A stretch of 64,000 nucleotides of DNA, from contig QJNS01000201.1 of NCBI GenBank assembly GCA_004154925.1, forward strand, positions 62,001 through 126,000. The letters run 5' to 3'. This DNA comes from Monosporascus cannonballus (Eukaryota; Ascomycota; Sordariomycetes; Xylariales). Both the position numbers and the translations under genes were made by a program. Shown here piece after piece: positions 1-14,900 of the stretch (positions within the stretch are counted from its first letter, which is position 1; each line of letters begins with the position of its first letter). Under the pieces are notes generated by a model that did no database searches, had not been told where the DNA came from, and worked only from the letters and a program-made list of their open reading frames with translations.

Positions 1-3000
1 CTTATTATTTTGCGATTAATTTCCGATTAAGTACAATTTTAAAATATCCCCATAAATAAAGTAACTTTCGAAAGCCGTTATGCAGGTATGCTTTTTGTTT
101 ACGAATATTTTCTGCCCGTTTTCCGACATTTTGATAAAAGTTTGATATTTATTAATAATTATAATTAGAAAATGATTTTACCCGGTAAAATAATTACCAA
201 ATTTAAGTATATTAAGCGCTTTAAGGATGGCGCCTTATTTCCGACTAATAATAAATTGTATTCCGGTTATTTATGCCTTATTTTTCGTAAAGAATAAAAC
301 GTTTTTAAGTTTTTTTCGGGTTTTATATTTAGCAAATTTAATAAACGTACCCGTTTTTTGCTATTATATGTTTTCCGATTGTTTTCCGATATTCTTATGT
401 TACTTTCTTTAATACGCCTATTAAAGGCTAATTAACATAAAGCTTAATAATTAAACGTAAAATCTTATTTTTGAAATAAAAATTTAATTTCTTTTTATAT
501 TGCTTATAGGTTTCCGATCGGTATACGATAAGGTAATTATTTGCTAAAAGCTTAAAAGTAATTATATAATTAAGTAATATTTTAATATTAATATTTTAAT
601 TTTATTTAAAAATATTTTTTGTAATTTTTATAATTATTAAGTAATTAAACTTTAATTAAGTTATTATTACTTTATGGTTTTTGGGTTATCTTATTTTTTA
701 TATACGTATTTAACTTTTTTTTTGTAACGTTATAATATCTTAAGCGCATATTTAAGGTACTTTCGGGGTTTTTACGTATTGTATTCGGCGGGCTAGCTTT
801 TTTATTTAATCAGATATTTACGTTGCCCCCGGTTATTTCGGTAACGGACGATATTTTTTATTTTTTATTTTCTTTATTTTTTTGTTAAATCCGGTAACGT
901 TATTTAGACGTCGCCCGGTTTCCGGTTATATTACGGTTTTAATAAGGATATTGGAAATATATTATGTATTTATTAATATTTAATAAAAAGGATTATTTTA
1001 TATATTTATGAACTTATTTATTTTTTAATTATAACCCGGATATATATAAGTATAAATATTTTTATTTTTAAATTTAAAATTCTTAATTAATAAATTTATT
1101 TATTGTTTTAATTAAAATTTTATAAGCGTATAATATTAATTATAATACTTCTTTTGAGCTGCCGTTATTTTTTTTAATATTCGTATATTACTTAATAAAT
1201 AACCATTACTTTTTCGAGGCGCTCCTTAATTTTTTATATTTATTTTTTTAAATTTCTGTAAAAGGCATTTTATTATTTTTAAATAATATTTATATAAGGT
1301 TTCGAATTGAAAACGGCCGTTAAATACGTTTTGCATATTATTATATCTAAATTCCGTATTTCGTAATAACTTTGTCCAGTTATTTTGATATTTATTAACG
1401 TAATTACGGAAGTAATGTTATAAAACTTAATAAATACGTTCCGTTTGTTTATTGGTTTACAGATAATAAGCAGTCGATATTTGCCGTTTTATTTTTTATT
1501 TTTTGTAAAATTCCGCCCAAAATTAATTCGTTAATAATTTATTTTATTATTAATAATTTTGGCTAACGTATTAAATTTATATTTAATTTTATTATAAAAT
1601 AATTAAGTTAATTTAATTACGGTTAAAGTTTTAATCGTAAAGATAAATAATTTTAATTTCGTAAAGCGGTCGACGATTACCAGGATTACGTCATATTTTA
1701 ACTTATTTAAACTTAGGTTTTTAAAAAGTCCCGTAATAAAATTTAACGAGATTTTGTAAAAAGGTTACTTAAATAACGGTAAGGGTTATAGCTATTTATA
1801 TAGTTTATGGCGTAACTTTATTATACCTTAATAATTTTGATATTATTTAATATATTTTTAAATATTATTCGCCATATTTTTCTAATAAAAATGTTTAATT
1901 AATAATTTTAACGGACGGATATATTTTATATATCTTATTTTAGGATTAATATGGTATTAAATAATTAATTATTGCCGTAAAACGTTTTATAACGAAATTA
2001 CGAATTTATTCCGATAATATAAAATTTTATTTAAATTTAAAAAATATTTTCTTTTTATTTCGGCTTAATATCCAGTTATCCGTATTAATTTTATAATATT
2101 TAAGTCCTTAATTTGCAATTTTCGGTTAAAATGCCGTTTCGTTTTTAGTTAACTTTTTCGTTAAGGAACGTAAAATGTATTAATTATAAATAATAACTTT
2201 AGTATTAATTTCGTTTTCCTTAAATTTCTCGGAATCCGATCGTAATATAGTCGTAATTTACGGTTATTATTATTTAATTATTAATTACATTATTATTACG
2301 ATTCGTATTTATATTATTATTTGTACGTAATAAATTCGATAAATATATAATTCCTTATTTTCTGTTTTTTCGAAAATTTTTGTAATTATATAATAAGGGT
2401 TTTCCGTTTTTTTTATGCGGATAATAACTACTTAAGCTTTCGTTACCTAAAATCTGTTTAAAAATTTTATAACGAATAAATTTTACGTTATTTTTATAAG
2501 GCTTTTTGCTCTTTTATAATGCTTTAAATTACGTTATATATTTATGACCGTTTTCCGTACGTTTTCCAGCATATTATTCGTAAATCCGAATTTTTTAAAT
2601 AACGTAAGAATTATGTCTTTATATGCGATTTTTCTTAATGTATAATCCGGGCGTTTAAATAATTTATTTGCCGGGTTAGCAATATTCGGTCGGTATTAAA
2701 TCTTAAAATTAAATTACGTAAGGTGGTAAACTTATTGGGTTAATCTCCTTTTAAGGTTACGTGCCGGCGCCTTTATTATGCTTTTTAACGTTATATAATC
2801 GGTAAATATTAAAAAAAAATTTTCTGTATTTTTAAGGTATTACCGTTAATATTTTAGGCTTTTTATGATCGTTAATAATTTTTGTTACCTTATAACCTAC
2901 CGTTTTTCGGTTAAACTTAGCTTTCGTTACCAATATGCGATTAAGCGTTAATATTTTCCGTATTTTTGTAATAATATTGCTAATATGGTTTTTACCGAAA

Positions 3001-5860
3001 CGTTTATTTTAACTCTGGTATTTTTAATATTATCTTAATATCGGAAAATGGTCGCCGACTAAAAGGTATTTTTTAAATTTCGGAACGTTTTTTTAAGTTT
3101 TTTGAGTTATTTAAATTTTGCTATTTTATTTTTGCCCTACGTCTTTTTTAAAAACTTAATAATAAGTTCGGTAATACGCAAATAATAGGTAATAACTTTC
3201 CGATAAAAATTCGCAAATCCCAAAAATACTTAAATATAATAAATTAATTTTGGCTTTGGTTACGTTTCGATAATATTAATCTGTCGGCGGTTTATCTTTA
3301 AACCGTTAATATTAATTATAAATTTTAAAAATTTTATTTTTTTTAAAAAAAATTCGTATTTAAATATTTTAATAAATAGTTAATATTATAGCAGTTATTT
3401 ATAAACTAATTAAAAATATTTTATATATTTTTTCCTTATCCGAATAAATAATTATATTATTTAGATATATTATATATATATAATTAATTAATCTAGTTAA
3501 TATCTTATATATATAAATTTAAAACGTGGTTAATATGTTAATAAAATCAAATAGCATAACCGTATATTCGAATTATTCGTATTACGTTCGGAAAACGGTT
3601 TTTTACTAATTGCCTTTTTTAATTTTAATGCAATAATAAATATTTTTAAAATTAATTTTCGAAAATACCTTAATTAACCTTAGGCGATTTATTGTTTTTA
3701 AATTTAAGTATAAAAAATATTAATTTTTTATCGTTATCCGATTTAACTTTTTGTAATTAACGTATAATCAGAAATTACCGTTTTTTTAAGTATAAATAAT
3801 ATTAGTATTTTTATGTCCGTTTTTAGATAATGTATCCGTTTTATTTTTAAGTTTTTTCGGATATATTTTTCGAATATTTTCCTTTAAATTTTTAAAATAA
3901 GGTAAATTAGGCCGAATAAGGGCGTTTTCCCTGGGATTAAGTTTATTATATATTTTGCCCCTAATAATTAACGTATTTTTTTTGTTATTTTTTCGGAATA
4001 CATTCGCCGGAAATTCTTTAGGTATATAAGAAGGTCGGTTATTTCCTATTTTTATTATTCCTTAAATTCCGGGATATTTAACTTTTCGGCTAGGCCTATT
4101 AAGTTAACGGTATAAATTTACTTATTGGAAAACGTTAAGTTTGCAATTTTTTATTTATTAATCTTTTGCAATAATCTGTATAATTATTAATATATAATTA
4201 TATTTAATAAAATCCTTAATTTATTTATTCCGGATTTGGATAATAAAAAATCGGGCGTTTTCCTATTATAACGTATTACAAAATAAATTTACTTAAATTT
4301 TTGTTCGTTTCCGTTATTATTTATTATGTTAACAAAAATTTCGTAAACCCCATAATATTTAATATATATGCCGTTAATGTTAATAAGGCCTGGAATATTT
4401 ACGGGAATTAATTAAAAATTAAGTTTTTTCGTTAATTTTCTCCTTACAGTATTTATTTATGTTCCGGTATTTATATTTATTTATATTATTATATCTTCCG
4501 TATTTCTTATAATAAATATTTTCTTTTTAAAAGGTGGCTTTATTTTGACCGTCTTATATTTATTAGTTAAAATAAATTAAACGTATACGCTTATTCCGGC
4601 TTTTTTTAGGTTTATATTTAGGGATTAATTTAATTTATTTTAATATATTATAATGTTTTATACGGTTTTTAAAGGTTTATTTCCGTATAACCGGGATAAT
4701 AAGGTTTTCGTATCTTTTTTGGCTTTGTAATTTATTTTTTATGGCTTAGCTTTTTATAATTATAATATTTAAATAAGTTTTTATAAAAATTAAAGATATT
4801 AAGTTATATAGATTTATTCTGATTGGAATTAAATCGGCAATTATCTGTTTTCTAAATATAAGAACGTTTATAATTTTTATTATTTTTACATAACGCCTTT
4901 AATTTGCTTTAAGGATTTTTTTTCCCGAAAGCATTAAAATAAAATCGTTTATTTTTGTTAATACTTTTGGCAGAAAATAATCGGTTTTTTTTCGTTTTTT
5001 TCCAGACGTCCTAATAGCGTTTTGCCTTATTTATTACGTTATTAATTCGTTTTAACTTAACGTTTTTTCGTAATAAAGTATTTTATAACCTTGGTATTAA
5101 TTTATAAAAATAATTAAAAATAAAACGTTTATTATCCCGATTATTTTTCGGGTTAAAAACGTTTATAAACTTTATTTTACAAATTAAAAGTTTTTATTTA
5201 ACGTAAAAATTTAACGGTAATTAATCGGATCGTTATTATAATTCCATAAATTATTCCTTATACTTCTTATCGAAAAAATTAGGATTTACGTAATTTTTCT
5301 TAATAAAAATTTATAAATTTTTTATTTTTAATTTTTTTTCGTAATTAAAATAATTAAATATAATACGGTATAATTATTAAACGTTTATAATAAAAATATT
5401 TATATAGCCTATAGCTTATTAAATATAAATAAAAGCATTTCGCCTTAGCTTTTTGGCGTAAATTTCCGTAATAACTTTTATTTAATTTTTGTTTCTTTAA
5501 TTAATATACGTTCGGAAAATTTCGGATAATTATAACGTAATATTTATTTATCGTTTTTAAGCTTTTACGATAATATCGTAATTAACTTATAAAGCTTTAT
5601 TTTTTTAATTTATATTATTATTTAGTATTTGGCTAATTATCGGAATAATTCCGAATATTATTTATTTTATTAACAAATAATTTTTAAAATTTGGTTATTG
5701 CTAAAATGTTTAACCTTTTTTTATTTTTAATTTTGGAACGTATTTATTATATTACGCCCGTTTTCCGACCGTTTAATTAACGGTTATCGGAACGTATCTT
5801 TATTATATATATAAAGGGATTTAAGATCCCGGGGACTATAGTCCTTTACTTATTAAAATT
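1..5860 (-). mobile_element. RIP-degraded Gypsy-type chromovirus retrotransposon, minus strand
   Basis: Translating the minus strand gives pol motifs in the order expected of a Ty3/Gypsy element, broken by many stops. Near 3,400-3,465 is a reverse transcriptase active-site relic, LNNIIIYSDKE, where the family has LDDILIYSD; the D-to-N changes fit G-to-A mutation. Near 3,190-3,235 is the downstream motif VFLGFANFYRK. Near 1,630-1,715 is the integrase core YDVILVIVDRFTK. Near 770-860 is a chromodomain-like tail, YLIK*KS*PAEYNT*KPRKYL. Gag was not identified. LTRs were not found, the low-coordinate end may lie outside the window, and the high end is set only by the change in character near 5,860. 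It cannot encode a working protein. Confidence 0.8.
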
Positions 5861-6279
5861 CCGTTATAAGCTTTTTCGCCTATTCCCATACCGTAATCGA
5901 TCGTTCGTTGGTTAGGTTCCGATCGGCGGTTTTTTTAATTAATAACCTAGGTTCGTTTTGCAATTGGCGAACTTTGTTTTTGGTGGTTATTGCATTATTT
6001 TTTATAGTAAATAAAAGAATTATAAAATAATAAATAGCTATAAGCTGGATAAGGTAATCTCCGACTAATCGTAAAACAGATTCCAAAAAATGAATATATT
6101 AAGTTATTTTTATCTGGCGTTTCCTATTAGCTGCCAGATAGTGGATTTATATTAGTAAGTGGGTCGGTGGCTGATCGGTGGCTGGTCGGCTACCAGCCTT
6201 ATTCTTATAGGGGCTGTATTCTCATATTTATAACGATAGCGCCTTTGGCCCGAATATCTTATTTCTCGTTTATTATTTT
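5861..6279. other. Less-mutated spacer between two retroelements
   Basis: This stretch is visibly less AT-biased than its flanks. It holds a GC-richer patch at about 6,160-6,200 with a repeated GGTGGCTG/GGTCGG motif. A 68-codon minus-strand frame (5,880-6,086) lacks recognisable domains and is probably chance or an element remnant. It may be LTR or untranslated leader of a neighbouring element, but no matching second copy was found in the window. Confidence 0.35.
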
Positions 6280-9200
6280 TTATTTTAAAAAATTTAATTT
6301 ATAACGTTAAATTAAGGAAATATAAAAAATTAAAAATTACTTATATTATATTAGCAATTTTCCCGTTACGGCATAAAAATATATTTTAGTAATAACGAAA
6401 AAACCTATTTATTTATTGTAAAGCTTATTATTAAACCGTTTTAACTTTATATAACGTATATTAATTTAAATCGGTTTTTCTTTTACGAATATACCGGTAT
6501 TATTACGGTATTAATTAATTTATTCCGCGTATTAGTTTTACGCCTTTATTATTAATACTTTAAATTTTTCTAAGATTCGTTTTAATTTATCCGCATAATT
6601 TATCGCTTTGGTATATCCTTTTTATTACGTAAACGTTTTGGGGGTTTCGGAGGGTTATTACGGTTCCGTACTTATAATAAGGTAAAAGCTATAATTAACA
6701 AAAAACGGCAAAACGCTAGTAATTTTAGATACGTAATTATTATTAATAAATTCGGCTAAAAAAATTAATCCATTTAATTATCCTAATAAAACAAATAATA
6801 ATTCCGCAAATATTACTTTATCGCCGTATTAACGATTTCCGTTTAATTATCGGTTTAAAAATAATAAGTTATTAAAATACGAAACATAATATTTAAATAT
6901 CGGCTTAACTTTTTCCAAAAAATTAAAATAAATTAAATGCCGTAATCCGATATAATTATAGCCGAAATACCGTATGAACGATATATATCGAAAAAGAAAA
7001 GGTAAATAAAAGTAATTACGAATATATCCGTAATAACGATAAAATAACGTATATTCGTAAATTTATTAATTATTATAAAAACGTATTCGTAAATATACCC
7101 GAATTTTTTACAAAAAGGGAAAAATTTAATATAATTTATAAAAATATCGTTTCATAAGCGGAATAAAATAGATAAAAAGTTAAGAAAGCACGTTGGCGAA
7201 ATTTTAAACGCCTTAATACGGCAGCAAAAATAATAACTTTATACAAATATAATTATATCTCGTAATAAACGTAATTAATAATAATTTTGTCGTAATAAAT
7301 CGTATATTTTAAAATATTTTAAGGAATTTATAAGTATTATATTATGGTTATAATATAATATTTATAATTTTAAGGTTTTATTACTTAATATAAATAATTT
7401 ATTTTTAATATAAATATATTTTTATATTATTTTATAATCGGTTTTCGTAACTTTAAACGTTTTATAAATATTTAATTTAAACCGTTTATAAATTAAGTTT
7501 GCGAACGCCGCCAAAATATTATTAGCTAATATGGATAACCTTTAGGCGTTATCGATTAATATGTTTATTAATTAATTGGCGTTTATGGCATATGCCTTAA
7601 AAAAAGCTTTTTATCGTTCTGGTAAAAATATCGTTTAATATCGGTACACCACTTTATCGTTAATTATATTATAACGGTCCGCAAATTAAATGCCAGGTTA
7701 ACGTAATAATACGTCTAAGACCGTAACCTTTTTTCCCAGTTTATAAATTATTCAAAATCGGAAATCATTAAAAAAAATCGAATTAACGAATTTAACGTTA
7801 ATTTAAAAACTTTATAATAATAAAATATTATAAGTTCGTATAAATAGTAATAACTTATACAAATTTTTTAACCTTTTATAACTCCGGACGCCATTTTTCG
7901 AAAACTTTAATAATAATTAATAGTTCCTTATCGTAAATCTCGTAATTATATTTTATTAAGTTATATTTTGTTAAAAAAAGGCGATAGGCCGTAAAACGTT
8001 TAACGTATCGTATTACGAAAATATTTTTCCTAACGTTTAATCGGAAATATTAGTTTTTAAAACTGTTTTACGCAAAAAGTTATAATATAATAAAACCGGT
8101 ACCGTAAAAAAACGTTTTTAAAATATTAAAAGGTTGTTACGGCATTTTTTATTAAAAAACCTATTTATTTCGGCTTATTTATTAAAATATATAGGGATTT
8201 TGCAATTAATAAAAAAGAATTTTATAAATCGCCGGTAAAAATTTATAAAACCGAAAAAATATTATAATTCCCGTAACGTTCCGGGGACCTTATATTATTA
8301 AATAATTTTAATTTTTTCGGGATCCATAATAATACTGTTGGTAAAGATTATTAATCCTAAATAACGTATTTTCGTTACATTAAATTCGTATTTCCGAATA
8401 TTAATCGTTAATCCCGTATTTGTAAAACGATAAATTATTTCGCGTATATAACTTTTATATTTTTTTGTTTTTGTTATAAATTAAGATATCGTTAAAATAT
8501 ATTATAATATATTTATTTAAAAGGCCGAATAACGTATAATTAATATAATATTAAAAACAATTCAAAACGTTTATTATGCCCAAATTTATAATAAAATATT
8601 CGAATAATTTAAATCGGGTTATAAAAGCTATTTTTTATTTATTCCCAAAAGTAATACGTAAATAATTAAAAATAATAACAATATTAAGTTTTATAAATAC
8701 CTGCGCTAAATAAAAAGTATTTAAAGTTTTCCGGATTAAAGGAATAAAATAACGGTTTTTTACCGTAACGTTATTAAAACCGTAATAATTAACGCAAATA
8801 TATACCTTATTTTCTGGTTTTTTTGCAAATAAAATAAAGGCTGTTATTAAAAAATTACTAAAACAGATAAAATTATTTTTTTAAGTAATTATCGATATAT
8901 TTCCGTACCGTTAGTAATTTATAAAGGGATATAATTTTCGCGTAATTATATAATAGCGTTTAGTTTAAAAATAATTCGATTTTATAGTCGAAAAGTCGGT
9001 ACGGTAATAAGGAATCGGCATTATAAGGGATAAACGCCCGTATTAAATTATAATATTTAGGTAATAACTTTTTTAAATCTCGGTTATTATTATTGGTGAT
9101 TTACCGTCAAAATACTTTTATATATTTTTTTCGGTTACGCGATATAATTAAGGCATTTCGGTTATTTATTTATAAAAAGCTTATAATTTAAAAAAATTAA

Positions 9201-11640
9201 TATTTGGATTAGTATTATTATTTTAAATAAAGATATTACGTAAAACCGTAATAAGGGTTAATAATATTATTTCGTTTACGGATAATAATTAAAAAAAATA
9301 AAATAACAATTTCGCATAATGTATCTATAAAGGCGAAAAATCTAATTAAAAGCATAAAATTTATTATTACGTTTTTTATACGGCAGAACGTTAAGAAATT
9401 AATAATACGAAATAATTGCACCGTTATAAATACGATATTAAGATAAAGTAAAAAAGTAAAAAAAAGTAAAGGATAATTCGACCGAAAACGGAAAAATTAG
9501 GAACTTTAATATTATTTCGTTATTTATACGTATTATCCCCGTTATTTAATTAATTAACAAATTATATTTTCAAAACTAAAATAATCCGAAAATAACGTTA
9601 AAACCGTTTAAGAATTATTAATAAAAAATAAAGTTTTTCGTAACGGAAATTATACGGAATCGTACCGTATAAGCCGTCGTAATTAAATTAATTATAATTT
9701 TATTTATTAATCTAAATTAATACAATTAAAGGATTAAATAATAAAGGATATTATTTTGGGGTACGAAATTATTATTAATAAATTTTATAAGCAAATATCC
9801 GTAATTTATTATGGACCGTACCGGTAATATTACGTTATTATTATATTATAAATAAAATAAAATAAAAAAATATATTAGAATTTATAAAATACATATATAA
9901 ATTTGGTTTATTATTATTTTAATAACTTAATAAACATTTTTAATCGTAACTTATTTTAAAAATTAAACGTTTTTTTATTACGCCATATTAATATTTGATT
10001 ACGGCGTTATAAGTATTACGTTAATTATTATAAGTTGTAAGCGCCGGTTAAGGCATATAAAAAAATAATATTTTTTTCCGTAATATATATAAAAGTTTAA
10101 CTTACGCCGGCATTACCTTTTTTTTCGGTTAAAGAGGGGTAAGGCCCGGTAATTTTGGTTATTATTATATTTATTTGTATAAATTCGGGCCCGGAAGGCG
10201 CCGAAGCGTTTGGCAAATATTACGGTATTACTTTATTAACAGTTTGGCTTTTAGCTATATATTTATAAAAAATCTAATTTATTAAATTATTAAAAAAGTT
10301 TTTAAAAAACCGTATTTACTTTTAATTATTTTCGGAAGTAAAACGTTATATTTGCAAAACGAAAATTTTTTAAAATACCTCGTTAACTTTTTATTATAAT
10401 ACGATAACATATAAAGCTGGTAATTGCCGGCTTTAATCGGTTTAACGTATAAAGTTATTAATAAATTCGGCAAATATTATTAAGCCTGATTTTAAAATTT
10501 AAAAATTTTCATGGGCCTAAATTAATATATTAATAATAATATAAATTTAATTTAAAAATAAAAATATATTGTTTATATCTTATTATTTTTATAATTACGT
10601 TTTAAGATTTATAAATTATATTATTATATTATTAATCTTATTACGTATATATAAATAAATATTACCTTAAAACCGTTAAGTTATATATATAATATAATTT
10701 ATATTTAAAAAATAAATGCTTTAATTAATTGCAAATTTTAAATATATTAAGAAATATTAATTAATATATTCCTTTTGGCAGATTATTGGATTTTTAACGT
10801 TACCTTTAAATATAAACGGCTTAAAAACGCAAAAACGGTAATTATCCGTTATCCTAAAAAAATATATTATAAATTCGTTAAAAGTTAAATAATGCCGGAT
10901 TATAAAGTTATTTTAAATAAAATATTAACGAATAATGGTAATATGCCTTTTATAACCGTAATTTGCTATAATAATTGTTTTACAGCAATTAAACGTTTCC
11001 GTAAATAAAAATTTTTAAAAGCAAATTATTCCGTTTATCGTAATAATTATTTTACGATTATAAAATATTTTCGAAATTAATTTTGTTTGGCCATAATTTA
11101 ATTCATAATAATTATGCGGTTATAAAGCTGGCGGTTTTTATATAATAATTACTTTACGTTCGTAAATTATTTTTTAATTTAAATATTTTCGTATTTTAAA
11201 TATTAATAAGTTTTTTCAAAATTTACGAAAATATCCTTAAGTATTTTTTAAGGATATTTATATTATTCGAAAAAATACCTTAACAGCGTAAAGTCGTAAA
11301 TAAATTATGTTATAATGGCAGCTAAATAAAGAAATTGTTAAAAAAATACCTTAAAGTTCGTAAATTAAAGGAATAACGTTACGTTATTGCTTTATCCATA
11401 TTTAAAGGCAAACGTATTGGTACCCGTATTACCCTTTTTAGGGGTCGGGAGATCTAGGGACGTTATGGCGAAATGGCGACGTAATAACGGCGGACCTGGG
11501 GCGCGGTATAAACGGCATTATAACGAGGTTATATAAGCTGCTATAAAGTTTAATTTTTGAAGGTACAACAAATTATTACGGCATTATACGTCTTTTAGGT
11601 TTCTGGAAAATATTCTGTTATTATACGAAGAAAAAAAAGA
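6280..11640 (-). mobile_element. RIP-degraded Gypsy-type retrotransposon, minus strand (second copy type)
   Basis: The minus strand at about 7,880-7,985 reads [20 protein letters not shown] then RPEL, a close match to the Gypsy RNase H segment that usually reads [12 protein letters not shown]. Upstream in the element (8,461-8,530) is a reverse transcriptase active-site relic, YFNDILIYNKNKK, where the family has YLDDILIYS. The region between them (about 8,160-8,300) resembles the FYRKFIP...PL connection segment. The sequence differs from the element at 1-5,860, so it is a separate lineage or a much diverged copy. Stops occur throughout. Gag and integrase were not clearly read, and both boundaries are approximate. 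Confidence 0.7.
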
Positions 11641-11648
11641 GCTATTTA

Positions 11649-11667
11649 GTAAGCGCGTAGCGCTTAC
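11649..11667. repeat. Perfect 8-bp-arm palindrome (GTAAGCGC-GTA-GCGCTTAC)
   Basis: Eight-base arms are separated by a 3-nt GTA loop. It lies just outside the left LTR of the plus-strand Gypsy element and within otherwise RIP-mutated sequence. A second perfect stem, GTTAGTG-CCGTAA-CACTAAC, lies at 11,706-11,725. They may be retroelement end structures; no function is visible. Confidence 0.7.
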
Positions 11668-11704
11668 ATATATATAGCGAAACGGCGGCTTAAATAAGTC
11701 GCTT

Positions 11705-11970
11705 TGTTAGTGCCGTAACACTAACGGCGTAATTACGAATAATTAAGCTAAGAAAGATATATACGCTCATTATTTCTATAATTTAAATGATATCAGTTTG
11801 CAACATTTATTAATATTAATCGTTTGCAATAATAAGGTATTAAGAAATATAATACGACTATTATATCTATTACTTAAATTCCCACGATACTCCTACTAAT
11901 ATAAACCCGTCGACTTAAGGTTTAATAATTAATTAAATCGCCTAGCCGTTACATGTTATAAGCTTTTGTT
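11705..11970 (+). repeat. 5' LTR of the plus-strand Gypsy element
   Basis: About 240 bases starting at ACGGCGTAATTACG (11,724) are repeated at 18,111 with scattered differences, mostly C/T and A/G. Shared blocks include AATTAAGCTAAGA, ATTCCCACGATACT and ACTTAAGGTTTAATA. Both copies end near GCCGT(T/C)ACA, giving a CA end at 11,953, and similarity runs a little further through AAGCTTT. The outer end is uncertain: a TG lies at 11,705, but the sequence between it and 11,721 does not match the right copy well. Confidence 0.75.
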
Positions 11971-14900
11971 TAGTAATACCGTCAAACTCTGAATAATATT
12001 CAATACCGTTAAAATGTTAATTAATATTTAAAAAATACCTACTTAACAACTTCAGGCTTGAATTCGGGAGCTGGAAAAAAAGTTCGACAATTTAAAGCTA
12101 CACCACCTGCCCAAACCTTTTTCGCCCGCATAAAGCCAAAAAAGCCGGAGTCTTACGATGAAAAAGGTAATTTTCAAACCTTTTTAACTTAGGCATAAAT
12201 TTACTTTCGCTTTCTGGACCTTAACGATCCAACGGATATGGTCCTAATAATAAAAACATGCCTGATAAGAAATACGGCTAATTAGTTTAAGCTTATTATA
12301 AAAAAATTTTTAAAAGTAAAAAAATCAGAAAAAAAGAACTTTATTAACGAAATTTTTCACTTTATACCAATTTTAAAAACAAAATACGCGATAATTTCGG
12401 CAATCTAGATAAAAAACGATTTACAGCCTAATAGTTTTTACAACTCCGATAAAAAAGACCCGCATCTAAATACGCCGTAACCTTTAAAAATTTCGCGGTT
12501 AAGGCCGGATAAGGAGATAATAAAACCGACGTTTTTATCGATATATTTTACAAAAAGCTAAAAGATAATATAAAAACTAAAATTATTCGGATTACATAAT
12601 TAGTTGCCTTAAACCGGTATATTACAAAAGCAATTAAGATTAATAATTAACAATTTAAAAAACGATAAGAAAAAAAAGGACAATATGCCTTACGTTCGGG
12701 ATATAACAAGTTTAACCAGGAGAAAAAACGAGACGCATCTTTTATTTCTTATAAAACGGCACCAGGACTTATGGAACTCGGCGTTATATATAAATAAAAC
12801 TAAAATCCGATTAAGTGCTTTAATTGCGACAAAATAGGACATAAGGCCTATAAGTACAAAAAGCTTAAAGAATTATAATAAAATAACTGAACCTTTATAC
12901 TAAAAAAATAATCCCGGAATATTTAAAGAAACGAAAATAAAATTATTAATATAATTTAAATTAAATACGTATTAGGCTTACGACAAACGGCCTAATAAAA
13001 AGTATTATGATAAAAAATCCAACAAAAAATACGAAAAACCAAAAAGCTAATTTAATAAATATTATAAGTATAACAAAAAGTATTATAAGGATAATTATGC
13101 AAATATTAGAATTGGATAAAAAGAATCTATCCCAAAACCCCCAATTCATACGGCAAAATGTACGTTATATATTATCGATAACGAAAATGTTCCGATTACG
13201 AAAAATAAAAATAATATATTTATAAACGAATTACTCGCATATATTACGAGGGATTCGATTTTTTAAAGCGTACCGGAAATAATAAGGACGATAAATAATA
13301 ATATTAATAATTTCGAATTATAACCCCAGGAAATATCCAACAGTTAGTCGAAATAAAAGGTTGGCTCGAAAAAGAATAATGTCCGTAAAAAAATCCTTTT
13401 TGTTACTATAGATAATATAATTATTAAACGGAAAAGGAGTTAATCCAGCGTATGATAAAAAAAATATTGCCAGAAAGTTATTACGAATTTTTATTTTTAA
13501 TTAATATTTATTACGGATTTCCAGAAAAGAAAAGTTATTAAGGAAAAAATACGTTAATTTAGAGAAAATCTTTGAAACGCTAGTTAAAATGACGTATAAT
13601 AGGATGCAGTCGTAAATATAAGAGAATAATTTATTTAATAAGGAAAAGAATTATAAGAAAATTAACAATAATTAATATAATTTAAAGAAATAATACGCCG
13701 GCAATAATAATAAATATAACAATTTAACGCGTTAAACGAAAAAATATAAATAAGGCTTAATAAATTCGAACAAAAATTAAAAACAAATTACCTATAAAAA
13801 AGCCACAAAATAACGAAACTTAAAGAAATTAAAAGAAATTTCTTAAAAAGGTTTTAAATATAACGATAAAAAAGTTAACGATTTTATTATTTTGGATATA
13901 TAAATTGGAACGTATTAATATACCGTAATAATAGATTACGGAACTTTGGGCGGAAATTATATTATACCAAATATGGTTAATAAGCTTAAATTGCTATAAA
14001 GATATAAGTTAAAACTCTATATAACGACGAATGTCGAAGATTAGAAATTCGTTTACGATAACAAATGAATTATACGCAAAATTATTTTTTTCGAGATTTT
14101 TATTAAAAGACGATATTAAATAATTAATTTCAATATCGTTTTATTCGGGAATTACGATATAATCTTAGGATTATTATGGATACGTAAATATGAAATTTTG
14201 ATTAATTAAAAAACTGGCTAAGTAAAATTCGTTTTACTCCTTATTAATAAACGAAAAAAAAGAATTTAAGATCTTAATATTTATTTAATAATAATAACGA
14301 ATACAAATAGAAAAATATAACAAAAACCTTATTATCTAAAAAAAACAAAATATAAAAAAACGAGTATTAAAGAAAAATACGACGTATCGTTGTTATTATT
14401 AAAGCGAGATTAAAGCAATTAAATAACGATTTAAAATAATAATAGCCCCAAAAATCAAAAAATATGATAAATATATTATTATAATATTATAAATACGAAT
14501 AACTTTTGAAAAAGGAGCTCGATACGAAACTATTAGAATATAGCAAATAAAATTATAAAATAATCCTTAAAAAAGATCTTTTACAAAGTTTTACCTTGTT
14601 TATAATTTTAATAAAAACGAATTACGTATTTTTAGAAAATACCTGAAAAATCGGTCACAGAAAGAATGGATTTGACCTTCGAAATTACCGGCAGGTTACC
14701 CGATATTTTTCGTACTTAAAAAAACGAAAAATTACGACTTATAATTAATTATTAACAACTGAACGATATTACCGTCAAAGATGGAATATTATTATCCTTA
14801 ATTACGGAAATAAAAAACCGATTTTGCGGAATTAAATAATTCATAATACTTAAGTTTAAAAATAGATATAACCTTATTAAAATTGAAAAAAGATACAAAT

